Positions 30,397-39,701 of a stretch of 64,000 nt of DNA are shown here, one piece after another. The notes beneath the pieces were generated by a model. It was given only the letters and a program-made list of their open reading frames with translations. It had not been told where the DNA came from and ran no database searches. A program made the translations under genes and the position numbers. This stretch comes from Candidatus Rhodoferax odensensis (lineage in GTDB: Bacteria; Pseudomonadota; Gammaproteobacteria; Burkholderiales; Burkholderiaceae_C). Numbering within the stretch: position 1 is the stretch's first letter; every line of letters begins with the position of its first letter. The stretch covers positions 1 through 64,000 of the forward strand of contig JADKDJ010000018.1 of assembly GCA_016718405.1 (NCBI GenBank), written 5' to 3'.

Positions 30397-31077
30397 ATGA
30401 AAATACTTGATCACCTGGAAGAATGGCTCGTCACCTTCCTCATGGGGGCGGCCACGCTCATCATCTTTGTGGCGGTGGTGCACCGCTATGCCGCCGGGCT
30501 GGCCATTCCCGGCGTGCAGGACTGGTTGCTGTCGATCTCCCTGAGCTGGGCGCAGGAGCTCACCATCATCATGTTCGTGTGGATGGCCAAGTTCGGCGCC
30601 GCCTACGGCGTGCGCACCGGTATTCACGTGGGGGTGGATGTGCTGATCAACCGCCTGGATGACAAGATGCGGGCCAAGTTCATCGTCTTTGGTCTCGCGG
30701 CGGGGGCTCTGTTCACCGGCGTGGTGGCCACCTTGGGGACGGGTTTTGTGTGGGAGAACGGGGCCCACTACTACTTCTTCAAGTTGTTTGGCCTGTCGGT
30801 GGAGGGCATTCCGGAGGGGCCCACCACACCCGACCTGGAGTGGTCTACCTGGATTGTCTACAGCGCCATTCCACTGGGCACAAGCCTGATGTGTTTTCGC
30901 TTTCTGCAAGTGATGGTGAGTTTTCTGAAGACCGGCGAGTTGCCGCACCATGATCACGGCCATGTTGATGGGCTGGATGAGGAAGTCCCCCCGGTGGACA
31001 CCAACCCCTACGCTATGAACGACAACTTGCATCCGGTTGACAAACGCGCCCATGACGGCCAAGGGGATTCCAAATGA
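30397..31077 (+). CDS. dctQ: TRAP transporter small permease DctQ
   Basis: 226 residues, inner membrane. Four predicted helices: about 12-36 (LVTFLMGAATLIIFVAVVHRY), 54-75 (WAQELTIIMFVWMAKFGAAYGV), 98-118 (IVFGLAAGALFTGVVATLGTGFV) and 152-172. The R-T-G-I-H-V-GVDV region after helix 2 is conserved in DctQ. It is longer than most DctQ proteins because of a loop around 120-150 and a soluble His/Asp-rich tail (PHHDHGHVDGLDEE). It overlaps dctM by 4 bp. DctQ forms a unit with DctM for sodium-driven uptake. Confidence 0.9.
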   Translation: MKILDHLEEWLVTFLMGAATLIIFVAVVHRYAAGLAIPGVQDWLLSISLSWAQELTIIMFVWMAKFGAAYGVRTGIHVGVDVLINRLDDKMRAKFIVFGLAAGALFTGVVATLGTGFVWENGAHYYFFKLFGLSVEGIPEGPTTPDLEWSTWIVYSAIPLGTSLMCFRFLQVMVSFLKTGELPHHDHGHVDGLDEEVPPVDTNPYAMNDNLHPVDKRAHDGQGDSK

Positions 31078-32357
31078 ACGCGGCCATCATTTTTATTTTG
31101 CTGCTGGTGCTGATGCTCACCGGCATGCCGATCTCGATTTCGCTCGGCCTGACGGTTCTGACTTTTTTGTTCGGCTTCACCAACGTGCCGCTGGAGTCGG
31201 TCGCGCTCAAGTTGTTCACCGGCATCGAGAAGTTCGAGATCATGGCGATCCCGTTCTTCATCCTGGCCGGCAACTTTCTGACGCACGGCGGGGTGGCCCG
31301 GCGCATGATCAACTTTGCCTCCAGCATGGTGGGCCATTGGTACGGTGGCCTCGGTCTGGCCGGCGTGGTGGCGTGCGCGCTGTTTGCAGCGGTGTCGGGC
31401 TCGTCACCGGCGACGGTGGTGGCCATCGGCTCCATTTTGTTGCCAGCCATGGTCAAGGCGGGTTTTCCGCGCAGCTTTGGCGCGGGCGTTATCACCACCT
31501 CGGGTGCGCTGGGGATCCTGATTCCGCCCAGCATCGTGATGGTGATGTACTCGGTGGCCACCAACACCTCGGTGGGCGCCCTGTTCATGGCCGGCGTGGT
31601 GCCGGGTCTGGCCCTGGCCTGCGTGCTCGGTGGCGTGACCTGGTACCGCGCGCGCAAGTTCAACTATCCGCGCCTGCCGCAAGCCAGTTGGGCCGAGCGC
31701 CTCAAGACCTTCAAGGCCTCGGCCTGGGGCTTGTTGCTGATCGTGATCGTGATGGGTGGCATTTACACCGGCATGTTTACGCCCACTGAGGCGGCGGCCA
31801 TGAGCGCGGTCTATGCGTTCGTTGTGGCGGTGTTCGTCTACAAAGACATGAGTCTGAAGGACGTGCCGCGTGTGCTGCTCAACTCGGCCAACATGTCCGC
31901 CATGCTGCTGTACATCATCACCAACGCGGTGCTGTTCTCCTTCATCATGACCAACGAGAACATTCCGCAGGCGCTGGCCGACTGGATGCTGGGCCACGGC
32001 CTGGGCATGATCACCTTCTTGCTGGCGGTCAACGTGATCCTGCTGCTGGCGGGCAACTTCATGGAGCCCTCCAGCATCGTGCTGATCTTCGCGCCCATCC
32101 TGTTCCCGGTGGCAATGAAGCTGGGTATCGATCCGGTGCACTTCGGCATCATCATGGTGGTCAACATGGAGGTGGGCATGTGCCACCCACCGGTGGGCCT
32201 GAACCTGTACGTGGCCTCCGGCATCACCAAGATGGGCATTACCGAACTCACCGTGGCGGTCTGGCCGTGGTTGCTGTCGATGCTGGGCTTCCTGATGGTG
32301 GTGACCTATTGGCCGGGCCTGTCGCTTTGGTTCCCGCGTATTCTGGGGATGATGTAG
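31074..32357 (+). CDS. dctM: TRAP transporter large permease DctM
   Basis: 427 residues, about 11-12 membrane helices. Conserved DctM blocks: MTGMPISISLG-type start, PFFILAGNFLTHGGVARRMINFA, AAVSGSSPATVVAIGSILLPAM, GVITTSGALGILIPPSIVMVMY, MFTPTEAAAMSAVYA, NFMEPSSIVLIFAPILFPVA and NMEVGMCHPPVGLNLYVASGI. These form the two pseudo-repeats that carry the Na+ and substrate sites. Translationally coupled to dctQ and convergent with the cyclase gene 7 bp downstream. Confidence 0.95.
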   Translation: MNAAIIFILLLVLMLTGMPISISLGLTVLTFLFGFTNVPLESVALKLFTGIEKFEIMAIPFFILAGNFLTHGGVARRMINFASSMVGHWYGGLGLAGVVACALFAAVSGSSPATVVAIGSILLPAMVKAGFPRSFGAGVITTSGALGILIPPSIVMVMYSVATNTSVGALFMAGVVPGLALACVLGGVTWYRARKFNYPRLPQASWAERLKTFKASAWGLLLIVIVMGGIYTGMFTPTEAAAMSAVYAFVVAVFVYKDMSLKDVPRVLLNSANMSAMLLYIITNAVLFSFIMTNENIPQALADWMLGHGLGMITFLLAVNVILLLAGNFMEPSSIVLIFAPILFPVAMKLGIDPVHFGIIMVVNMEVGMCHPPVGLNLYVASGITKMGITELTVAVWPWLLSMLGFLMVVTYWPGLSLWFPRILGMM

Positions 32358-32364
32358 CTGAGCG

Positions 32365-34266
32365 TCAAACCGGGGCTGCAACGCGAACGCAGTTGCGGCC
32401 CTCGTTCTTGGCCTGGTACAAGGCTTGATCAGCGCGGCGGAGCAGCTCCTGTGATGTAAAGAAATGGCCCGCGGTGCTGCTGGCGACGCCGAAGCTCGCG
32501 GTAAACCGGATCTGCTGTGTTTCAAAGTTCGTTTGCAGCGCCTCGATGTCGGCGCGAAACGCCTCGGCCAGATCCGCCGCCGCGCTTGCCGGGGTGTTGA
32601 TCAGCAGCACCACGAATTCCTCGCCACCGTAGCGGGCCAGTACGTCACCTTCGCGGTGAATCCGGGGTCGGATGAGCTCGGCCAGGGCGCGCAAACAGGC
32701 ATCTCCAGCCTGGTGACCCAGGGTGTCGTTGATCCCCTTGAAGTGGTCGATGTCAAAAATGATCAGCGAGAGTGCCGTCTTGAGTCGCAGCGCGCGGCGC
32801 GTTTCGGCCAGCAGGGCCTGATCGAAGAAGGCCCGGTTGCGGGTCTGGGTCAGGCCATCGGTGGTGGAGAGCCGTTGCAGACGCTCGTTGGCCAGCTGCA
32901 ACTGCTCCAGCGTCTGGTTCAGGTCACGCGTGCGGTCGTGCACCCGTTGCTCCAGCTGCCTGTTGGCCTGATCCTTGGCGTCAATCAGCGCTTGTTGGGA
33001 CGCGCGAGCCTGCTGCTCGTGCACCAAAGCACGCGCCTGTGCCCCCATTCTGAGCTTGCGCTCGTGGTTGATTCGGTCCGCCAGCGTGAACGACAACAGC
33101 ACCACCAGCAGCACCACGCCGATCTGGTGGGCGTTGCCGGTCCAGAAATTGGTGCCGATCAGTCCGAATTTGCTGGCGTTGAGGACGCCCAGGCCAGCCA
33201 GCGCGGCGGTCCAGGCCAGGCAGTAGAAACGCGCAAACGCGGCGCCGCGCCACCAGCGCCAATAACCCAGAACCAGCGCCGCCAGGGCGGCGGGAAACGT
33301 CAGCGCCGCGCCCAGGCGCACCGTCACACTGTAGGGTGCAACCAGACTCAGGACCACCAGCACGCCGCCGCCTATGCTGAACCACCGCATCATCACCGAC
33401 GCGCCGCGAGAGAACTCCTTGAGCCGCAGGAAGTGGCTGGCGAACAGGCTGGAGAACAGAATCGAGCCGGCCATGCACGTCGAGATGGCGACGCTGTTCC
33501 ATCGAACCGCCTGCGGCCAGATGTAGGCAAAGGTATAGCCTGTTAGCGTGAAGTGAAACAGCATGTAGCTGGCCACGAAACCGATGTAGTACAGGTAGCT
33601 TCGATCCCGTGTGGCAAAGAAGACAAACAGGTTGTACACGATCATGACCAGCAGCACGCCTGCCACCACGCCCTGAACCAGCTTCTCGTGATCGTTGGCT
33701 TCCTGAAACTGCACCGGGTCCCACACCCGCAACGGCGCCTCGATCGTGCCGGACGAGGCCAGTCGCATCGTCACCAGGTTGCGACCCGGCGCCAGCATCA
33801 GCGGCATGATGAAGTTCTGATTCTGAAAGGCGCGCTCTGCAAAGGGCTTTTCGTCGCCCAGCGCGTAGCTCTGGCGCAAGTGGCCCTCGACATAGTGGTA
33901 GAGCCGAACATCGTCAATAAACGGAATGGGTAGCTCGACGTGGCGTGCCAGCGGCGTCGCGTCGAGGTTGTGCAGTTCAAATCGAAACCAGTGCGCGTCG
34001 CGTGTGAAGCCAAAATTGGGCGATGGTTGCGTGATCGCTCGCCATGGCTGGTCGCCTGCGGCCACCTGCTCGGCCGTGAGCCGCCCGGCACTGTCAACCA
34101 GCACGCCCATGCCCGAGCCCAGCTCGATGCGTCGGGAGTCCTGTGCTGACACGGTGTACTGCGGCAACGCCGAACGCGTCGCGCTGGTATGGGCACCGTT
34201 GTTGGCGCCAGCGGCGCACAGCGTGCACCACAGACACAAGAACCACGCAAGTGCCCGCGCCGTCAT
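32365..34266 (-). CDS. 7TMR-DISM membrane diguanylate cyclase
   Basis: 633 residues. A signal-like start is followed by a periplasmic 7TMR-DISMED2-type domain (about 35-175; WFRFELHNLDATPLARHVELPIPFIDDVRLY). Seven helices follow (about 180-390), then a coiled coil (about 395-465; many Gln, Glu and Arg), then a GGDEF domain starting RLSTTDGLTQTRNRAFFD. The catalytic motif is GGEEF in RYGGEEFVVLL, with the RxxD product-inhibition site (REGD) five residues ahead of it. It should make cyclic-di-GMP in response to an external, possibly carbohydrate or carboxylate, cue. It converges with dctM. Confidence 0.92.
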   Translation of the reverse strand: MTARALAWFLCLWCTLCAAGANNGAHTSATRSALPQYTVSAQDSRRIELGSGMGVLVDSAGRLTAEQVAAGDQPWRAITQPSPNFGFTRDAHWFRFELHNLDATPLARHVELPIPFIDDVRLYHYVEGHLRQSYALGDEKPFAERAFQNQNFIMPLMLAPGRNLVTMRLASSGTIEAPLRVWDPVQFQEANDHEKLVQGVVAGVLLVMIVYNLFVFFATRDRSYLYYIGFVASYMLFHFTLTGYTFAYIWPQAVRWNSVAISTCMAGSILFSSLFASHFLRLKEFSRGASVMMRWFSIGGGVLVVLSLVAPYSVTVRLGAALTFPAALAALVLGYWRWWRGAAFARFYCLAWTAALAGLGVLNASKFGLIGTNFWTGNAHQIGVVLLVVLLSFTLADRINHERKLRMGAQARALVHEQQARASQQALIDAKDQANRQLEQRVHDRTRDLNQTLEQLQLANERLQRLSTTDGLTQTRNRAFFDQALLAETRRALRLKTALSLIIFDIDHFKGINDTLGHQAGDACLRALAELIRPRIHREGDVLARYGGEEFVVLLINTPASAAADLAEAFRADIEALQTNFETQQIRFTASFGVASSTAGHFFTSQELLRRADQALYQAKNEGRNCVRVAAPV

Positions 34267-34366
34267 CGCGACGAACCGGATGAGTGCTGCTTTGGCGCGT
34301 CCGCACGCCGCATGGTCAGGGAGTCATTGTCCCGGTACAGTGGCCGTAGGCGGGAGGCTGTACCCG

Positions 34367-34762
34367 TTACTTTTTGTGTGCCTGCGCGACGCACTGCTCG
34401 CGCAGGGGGGCGACCTGGTCGTAAGCCTGTTGCAGCTCTTTGGTCATCTTGCCGTACTGGTTTTCTGACTTTGACTTGGTCAGGATGACCTGGTATTCGG
34501 CAAACGTCAGCGGCGCGGGCAGACCCTTGTGCACGCAATCGCAAAAGGACTGGTTGCCAAACACTTTGACGCAGTTCAACTTGCTGGGCACCGCCATGCG
34601 TTCGGCCAAGGTCTTGGCTGCAGCCTTCTGGCTGGCTTCGACCTGTTCGATCTGGGCTAGGGTTTGTTGGGCCTGTGCGGGTGAACCCAGCACGGCCAAA
34701 AAAGCCGCCAGGGCCAGAGTGGCCGAGGCCGACTTCTTGAAAGGGGACAAAGGAAGTTTCAT
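34367..34762 (-). CDS. Small secreted protein of unknown function with four cysteines
   Basis: 131 residues. A signal peptide (about 1-31, ending GSPAQAQ) is followed by a helical, charged body. Mature cysteines lie in KLNCVKVFG, SFCDCVHKG and REQCVAQ, so one or two disulfides are possible, with a CxC pair in the middle. I recognise no named domain. It shares direction with the cyclase gene, with about 100 bp between them, and lies downstream of the 4.5S RNA region. Codon use looks normal. Confidence 0.75.
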   Translation of the reverse strand: MKLPLSPFKKSASATLALAAFLAVLGSPAQAQQTLAQIEQVEASQKAAAKTLAERMAVPSKLNCVKVFGNQSFCDCVHKGLPAPLTFAEYQVILTKSKSENQYGKMTKELQQAYDQVAPLREQCVAQAHKK

Positions 34763-34832
34763 GGCCCCGATTGTGCCACCGGGCGCCGCTTAGCCTGAAA
34801 CCTCGGCGGCGGCATCAATGAGGTTGACGAGC

Positions 34833-34942
34833 CTTGACCCCGGCACTGGCTCCACAGTTAGGGCTGCTTGGTTCCCCACCTGACCCGGTTGGCCGCTTTA
34901 CCATGCGGGAAGGCCCGTCAGCGCCTATTGTAGTGGGGTCGG
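34833..34942 (-). ncRNA. ffs: 4.5S signal recognition particle RNA
   Basis: On the minus strand the apical signature GGTCAGGTGGGGAACCAAGCAGCC is present (about 34861-34884); it carries the GGAA-type tetraloop region and asymmetric loop that bind Ffh. Terminal arms GACCCC (34935-34940) and GGGGTC (34836-34841) pair to close the hairpin, giving about 107 nt, the normal size for the small bacterial form. GCATGGTAAAGCGGCC precedes the apical loop as in other betaproteobacteria. Ends are set by pairing only. Confidence 0.85.
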
Positions 34943-34999
34943 GCTGTCGCGACTTCGTTCGCTCGATCGCGGCTGGTTCGACTACGCCTGACGAGCCAG

Positions 35000-36577
35000 T
35001 CAAGCGCCGCGATTGTGCGCAAGCTTGAACACACTGACCAGCTCTGCCAGCTTCGCGGCCTGCGCCTTCATCGATTCGGCAGCCGATGCCGCTTGTTCGA
35101 CCAAGGCGGCGTTTTGCTGGGTGACGCTGTCCATGGCGGTGATGGCTTCGTTGATCTGGTCGATGCCGCTGGACTGCTCGGCGCTGGCCAGCGCTATTTC
35201 GCCAATGATCTCGGTCACGCGCTTGACACTGCTGACCACCTCGGTCATGGTGCTGCCAGCCTGGTCCACCAGGCGGGTGCTGTGCTCCACGTTGTCGACC
35301 GACTCGTCGATCAGCGTCTTGATTTCCTTGGCCGCGCCCGCGGAGCGCTGGGCCAGGCTGCGCACCTCGGCGGCCACCACGGCAAAGCCGCGGCCCTGCT
35401 CGCCCGCGCGCGCCGCTTCCACCGCCGCATTGAGCGCCAGAATGTTGGTCTGGAAGGCGATGCCGTCGATCACACCAATGATGTCCACGATCTTGCGTGA
35501 GGAGGCGTTGACGGTGCCCATGGTCTGCACCACCTGCTCCACGACGGCACCGCCTTTGACTGCAACTGCCGAGGCCGACGCCGCGAGCTGGTTGGCGTGA
35601 CGTGCATTGTCGGCGTTTTGCTTGACGGTGCTGGTGAGTTGCTCCATCGAGGAGGCAGTTTGTTCCAGGGAACTGGCCTGTTGCTCGGTACGGGCCGACA
35701 GGTCGTTGTTGCCGGCCGCGATTTCATTGGACGCCATGGCAATCGACTCGGTACCATGGCGCACCTCGTCGACGATGTTGGCGATGCTGTCACGCATGGT
35801 CTGAATCGCGTGCAACAGGCTGCTGCGGTCGCCGGGCTTGAGCGAGATGTCGGACGACAGGTCACCTTTGGCCATGTGGTCGGTGATGTCCATCGCGTAA
35901 TCCGGCTCGCCGCCTAGCTGACGCAGCAAGCCGCGTGAAATCACGACGCCGATGCCTAGCAGCAGCGCAGCCAATGCCACCGCGCCTAGTCCGAAGCTGA
36001 CGATGCGATCGCGAATGCTGGCTTGCACGGTGTCCACGTACACCCCGGAGCCCATCACTCAGCCCCATGGGGCGAAACCGGCCACGTAGGAGACCTTGGG
36101 CTGCGGATCGGTGCTGCCGGGCTTTGGCCACATGTAGTCGACGAACCCTGCGCCCTTGGCCTTGACGGTTTCGACGAACTCGATGAACAAGCGCTTGCCG
36201 TTCGGGTCCTTGGTGTCGGTTTGCTCCTTGCCCACCATGTCGGCGCGGATCGGATGCATGATGATCTTGGTCTGCATGTCATTGATCCAGAAGTACTCGG
36301 TCTTGTTGTAGCGCAACGCACGCACGCTATCGATGGCCAGCTTTTTGCCTTCTTCCTCGGGCAGGGTGCCTTTGCTGACCAGGCTGTGATAGTGCGTGAT
36401 CAGGCTGTGCGCGGTCTCAACGTTCTGGCGCACATTGTCCTTGCGCTCGTCCATGATCAATCTGTATTCGGACATCAGCGTGATGATCGCCATCAACGCC
36501 ACGCCAACTACCGCACTGGCGCTCAGTACCGCCAGGCGCTTGGCAATGCTTATGGTGTGAAGAGTGCCGAGGCTCAT
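35000..36577 (-). pseudogene. Methyl-accepting chemotaxis protein with sCache_2 sensor, one in-frame stop
   Basis: From ATG 36577: an N-terminal helix (LAVLSASAVVGVALMAIITLM), a periplasmic sCache_2-like domain (FWINDMQTKIIMHPIRADMVGKEQTDTKDPNGKRLF, DYMWPKPGS, VSYVAGFAPWG), then TGA at 36059-36061. The same frame continues at once with VMGSGVYVDTVQASIRDR, a second membrane helix, HAMP-like linker and the cytoplasmic signalling domain. That domain has the hairpin tip DGIAFQTNILALNAAVEAARAGEQGRGFAVVAAEVR and Glu/Gln methylation helices. Family sequences have Trp where the stop is (PWGWVxGSG), so a single TGG to TGA change breaks the gene. Confidence 0.85.
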
Positions 36578-36716
36578 GGTGCAGATCTCCTTCTTCGAAA
36601 CGTGAAGTCGGTGGGCGCGCGTTCATGCTACACCCAAACGGCTCGCGCTGTCTTGGTGCAAAAGTGGCGTGACATTGGGCGCGGCGGCGGGCGTCCACCC
36701 CGTAGAATCAGCGTCC

Positions 36717-38579
36717 ATGTCCTACCTCGTCCTGGCCCGCAAGCACCGGCCCCGCAATTTCTCCGAAATGGTCGGACAGGAGCATGTGGTGCGGGCGCTC
36801 TGCAACGCGCTGCAATCGCAGCGCCTGCACCATGCCTACCTGTTCACCGGCACGCGTGGCGTGGGCAAGACCACGGTGTCGCGCATTCTGGCCAAATCGC
36901 TCAACTGTCAGGGTCCGGACGGGCAGGGCGACATCACCGCCACGCCGTGCGGCGTGTGCCAGGCCTGCCGCGACATCGATTCCGGCCGCTTTGTGGACTA
37001 CACCGAGCTCGATGCCGCCTCCAACCGGGGTGTTGAAGAGGTTCAGTCGCTGCTGGAGCAGGCGGTCTACAAACCGGTGCAGGGCCGCTTCAAGGTGTTC
37101 ATGATTGACGAGGTCCACATGCTCACCAACACGGCATTCAATGCCATGTTGAAGACGCTGGAGGAACCGCCCGAGTACCTCAAGTTCGTGCTGGCCACTA
37201 CCGACCCGCAAAAAGTGCCGGTGACCGTGCTGTCGCGTTGCCTGCAGTTCAACCTGCGTCCGATGGCGCCTGAGACCATTCTGGAACACCTGCAGCGCGT
37301 GCTCGATGCCGAGCAGGTGGCCTGTGATACACCGTCACTGCGCCTGCTGGCGCGTGCTGCGCGTGGCTCCATGCGCGACGCCTTGTCGCTGACTGATCAG
37401 GCGATCGCTTTTGGCGCAGGCGCGCTGCAAGAAGCCACGGTGCGCCAGATGCTGGGCAGTGTGGACCGTTCGTATGTGTTCAGGTTGATCGAAGCGCTGG
37501 CACGGGGTGACGGCAAGACCGTGGTGGAGACCTCCGAGGCGTTGCGGCTCAATGGACTGAGTGCCGCCTCCACGCTCGACGAGATGAGCTCGGTGCTGCA
37601 ACGCATGGCGGTAGTGCAAGCGGTGCCTGATGCGCCCCAGGACGGTGACCCTGATGCCGCGGACACGGCGCGCCTGGCGCAACGGATGCCGGCCGACGAG
37701 ACGCAGTTGCTCTACAGCATGTGCCTGCATGGACGCGCCGAGCTGGGGCTCGCGCCCGACGAGTATGCGGCGCTGACGATGGTGCTGCTGCGCTTGCTGG
37801 CCTTCAAGCCGATTGCCGGTGCGCCAGCAGACAACAACCCAAGGGCTGAAAAAAAAACTCTGAATGATGCCGACCGGGTGGCCGGTGCTACGGTTTCGGC
37901 CGCCGAAACACAGCACATGCCGGTCGCGGCCTCACCTACCCTTGGCGCAGCGGCTGCGCAGTCGGCTCCGCCAGCCGCGGTTTTACCGCCCGGACAGGTG
38001 TTGCATGTGCTCGATCAGGAGACACCGCCTGCGTCGTCCGAGACGCATGCGGACTCCGGGGCAGGCACGATCCCGACCCGGGCTGTCGCGGCGCAGCCTG
38101 GGGCTGTGCAGGTGCTGGCGATGCCGGTGCTGGTACAGGCGGACTCGCGGGCTGAAGCGCTGGCGGGTCAGTTGGCCGATTCGCGTCTGTCACCGACCGA
38201 AGATGGCGCGTTCTGGCACACCACGGTGCAGCAGTTGATCCGGGATGAGGCGATTGCCGCGCTGGTGCGAGAATTGGCCCTGCAGTCGCAGCTGGTGGCG
38301 CGCGACACCGATCAGTGGTTGCTAAGGGTCGAGCGCGAATCGCTCAATCAGGCTGGCAATCGCGACCGCCTTGGCGCTGCCTTGTCGGCGGCGGGCTACA
38401 GTGTGCGCCTGGCGGTCGAAGTCGGTCGGGTCACGGACAGTCCGGCGCGACGCAACGCCCAGGCGGCGGCGCAGCGGCAACTGGAGGCGGAGCGAACCAT
38501 CTTCGAAGCACCGTTCGTCCAGTCCATCATGCGTGACTTCGGGGCGACAGTGGTGCCCGGCACGATCAAGGCTTTGTAA
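36717..38579 (+). CDS. dnaX: DNA polymerase III subunit tau (and possibly gamma)
   Basis: Clamp-loader ATPase of the replicase. Start ATG 36717 begins MSYLVLARKHRPRNFSEMVGQEHVV, the family's fixed N-terminus. 620 residues: GTRGVGKTT (Walker A, about 45), a four-Cys zinc module ending PCGVCQACRDI, MIDEVHMLT (Walker B), LATTDPQKVPVTVLSRCLQF (sensor 1 and arginine finger) and GSMRDALSLTDQAIA (sensor 2). A proline/alanine-rich linker (about 378-500) and a tau C-terminal domain follow. Codons 378-380 contain an A9 run (37849-37857) followed by early stops in both other frames, as in dnaX frameshift sites. Operon with ybaB and recR. Confidence 0.96.
   Translation: MSYLVLARKHRPRNFSEMVGQEHVVRALCNALQSQRLHHAYLFTGTRGVGKTTVSRILAKSLNCQGPDGQGDITATPCGVCQACRDIDSGRFVDYTELDAASNRGVEEVQSLLEQAVYKPVQGRFKVFMIDEVHMLTNTAFNAMLKTLEEPPEYLKFVLATTDPQKVPVTVLSRCLQFNLRPMAPETILEHLQRVLDAEQVACDTPSLRLLARAARGSMRDALSLTDQAIAFGAGALQEATVRQMLGSVDRSYVFRLIEALARGDGKTVVETSEALRLNGLSAASTLDEMSSVLQRMAVVQAVPDAPQDGDPDAADTARLAQRMPADETQLLYSMCLHGRAELGLAPDEYAALTMVLLRLLAFKPIAGAPADNNPRAEKKTLNDADRVAGATVSAAETQHMPVAASPTLGAAAAQSAPPAAVLPPGQVLHVLDQETPPASSETHADSGAGTIPTRAVAAQPGAVQVLAMPVLVQADSRAEALAGQLADSRLSPTEDGAFWHTTVQQLIRDEAIAALVRELALQSQLVARDTDQWLLRVERESLNQAGNRDRLGAALSAAGYSVRLAVEVGRVTDSPARRNAQAAAQRQLEAERTIFEAPFVQSIMRDFGATVVPGTIKAL
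37848..37867 (+). promoter_or_regulatory. Candidate dnaX slippery site for gamma production
   Basis: Codons GAA AAA AAA ACT contain nine A residues (37849-37857). A -1 shift gives Asn-Ser-Glu then TGA at 37865-37867; a +1 shift gives Leu then TGA at 37861-37863. The short product would be about 381-383 residues, ending after the clamp-loader core. A small hairpin (ACCGG 37873-37877 / CCGGT 37882-37886) follows 15 nt later. Confidence 0.55.
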
Positions 38580-38603
38580 TCTTAATAACCCAAAGGAAAG
38601 CAC

Positions 38604-38936
38604 ATGTTCAACAAAGGACAACTCGCGGGACTGATGAAGCAGGCGCAGGCCATGCAGGACAACATGAAGAAGGCCCAGGACGAGCTAGGCAACATCGAGG
38701 TGACGGGTGAGTCCGGTGCCGGTCTGGTCAAGGTCACCATGACCTGCAAGCACGACGTGCGTCGCGTCACCATCGACCCCAGTCTGCTGGCCGACGACAA
38801 GGACATGCTCGAAGACTTGGTCGCCGCTGCCTTCAATGCCGCGGTACGCAAGGCCGAGGACACCTCGCAGGAAAAAATGGGCAAGCTCACCGCTGGCATG
38901 CCCGGCCTTCCCGGTGGCATGAAGTTCCCGTTCTGA
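38604..38936 (+). CDS. ybaB: YbaB/EbfC nucleoid-associated protein
   Basis: 110-residue dimeric DNA-binding protein. It starts MFNKGQLAGLMKQAQAMQDNMKKAQDELGNIEVTGESGAG, then the beta core VKVTMTCKHDVRRVTIDPSLL, then DKDMLEDLVAAAFNAAVRKAE, and ends MPGLPGGMKFPF, all canonical. AAAGGAAAG ahead of 38604 serves as the ribosome site. It sits 24 bp after dnaX and 6 bp before recR, the conserved trio. Confidence 0.95.
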   Translation: MFNKGQLAGLMKQAQAMQDNMKKAQDELGNIEVTGESGAGLVKVTMTCKHDVRRVTIDPSLLADDKDMLEDLVAAAFNAAVRKAEDTSQEKMGKLTAGMPGLPGGMKFPF

Positions 38937-38942
38937 GCCACC

Positions 38943-39533
38943 GTGGCCGACTCGAATTCGGTCGAGGCACTGATCCACGCCCTGCGGCGTTTGCCTGGGG
39001 TCGGGGTCAAGTCGGCCTCGCGCATGGCGTTTCACCTGCTGCAGCATGATCGCGCTGGCGCGCTGACGCTGTCGCGGGCCTTGCAGCATGCGACCGAGTC
39101 GGTGCGCCACTGTGTGCGCTGCCACACGTTTACCGAGTCCGAGTTGTGCGCCACCTGTCAGGACCCGCGCCGCGATGCCAGCAAGCTGTGTGTGCTGGAA
39201 ACCCCGGCCGATCAGTCCGCTTTGGAGCGCACCTTGGCGTACAAGGGCCTGTATTTCGTGCTCATGGGCAAAATCAGCCCGCTGGATGGCATCGGGCCCA
39301 AAGATATTGGGTTGAAGAAGCTCTTTGACCGCGTCAATGACGGCGTGGTGACCGAGTTGATCCTGGCTACCAACTTCACCGCCGAAGGCGAAGCCACCGC
39401 GCACGTTATCACGCAGGGACTCAAAGGCAGCGGCGTGCAGATCACGCGCTTGGCGCGGGGTGTGCCGATTGGCAGCGAGCTCGAATACGTCGACCTGGGC
39501 ACGATTGCCCATGCGCTGCAGGACCGGCGCTGA
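38943..39533 (+). CDS. recR: Recombination mediator RecR
   Basis: 196 residues, GTG start at 38943. RecR works with RecO/RecF to load RecA at gaps. Features are a helix-hairpin-helix (LIHALRRLPGVGVKSASRMAFHLL), a four-Cys zinc finger (VRHCVRCHTFTESELCATCQDP) and a Toprim domain (LCVLETPADQSALERTLAYKGLYFVLMGKISPLDGIGPKDIG). The C-terminal block reads EATAHVITQGLKGSGVQITRLARGVPIGSELEYVDLGTIAHAL. Normal length and order. Confidence 0.96.
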   Translation: MADSNSVEALIHALRRLPGVGVKSASRMAFHLLQHDRAGALTLSRALQHATESVRHCVRCHTFTESELCATCQDPRRDASKLCVLETPADQSALERTLAYKGLYFVLMGKISPLDGIGPKDIGLKKLFDRVNDGVVTELILATNFTAEGEATAHVITQGLKGSGVQITRLARGVPIGSELEYVDLGTIAHALQDRR

Positions 39534-39701
39534 GACGCCAGACTCGTAACCCCAAAGAGTGGCTGGTTGCAGCGTCAGGTCGTCCCCCGGTGGGCCGCGT
39601 TACCTCGGGGCGCTGGTAGTAACCCGCAGGGGATGATCCCGATGCGCGGGGACGCTCGCTTCGGTAGGCTCAAGTGATGCACGCAGGCCGAATTTCCCCC
39701 A

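Noticed and set aside
29065..31062. 665-codon open frame on the minus strand opposite dctP and dctQ
   Set aside because: It mirrors two well-supported TRAP genes in a high-GC genome, has His/Gln/Arg-rich low-complexity composition and no recognisable domain or start context.
31404..32525. 373-codon minus-strand frame opposite dctM
   Set aside because: Very His/Gln-rich product, as expected from antisense of hydrophobic codons; dctM is certain.
34815..35003. Small protein gene between the secreted protein and the chemotaxis receptor
   Set aside because: The stretch is occupied by the 4.5S RNA; the short frame has no coding features.
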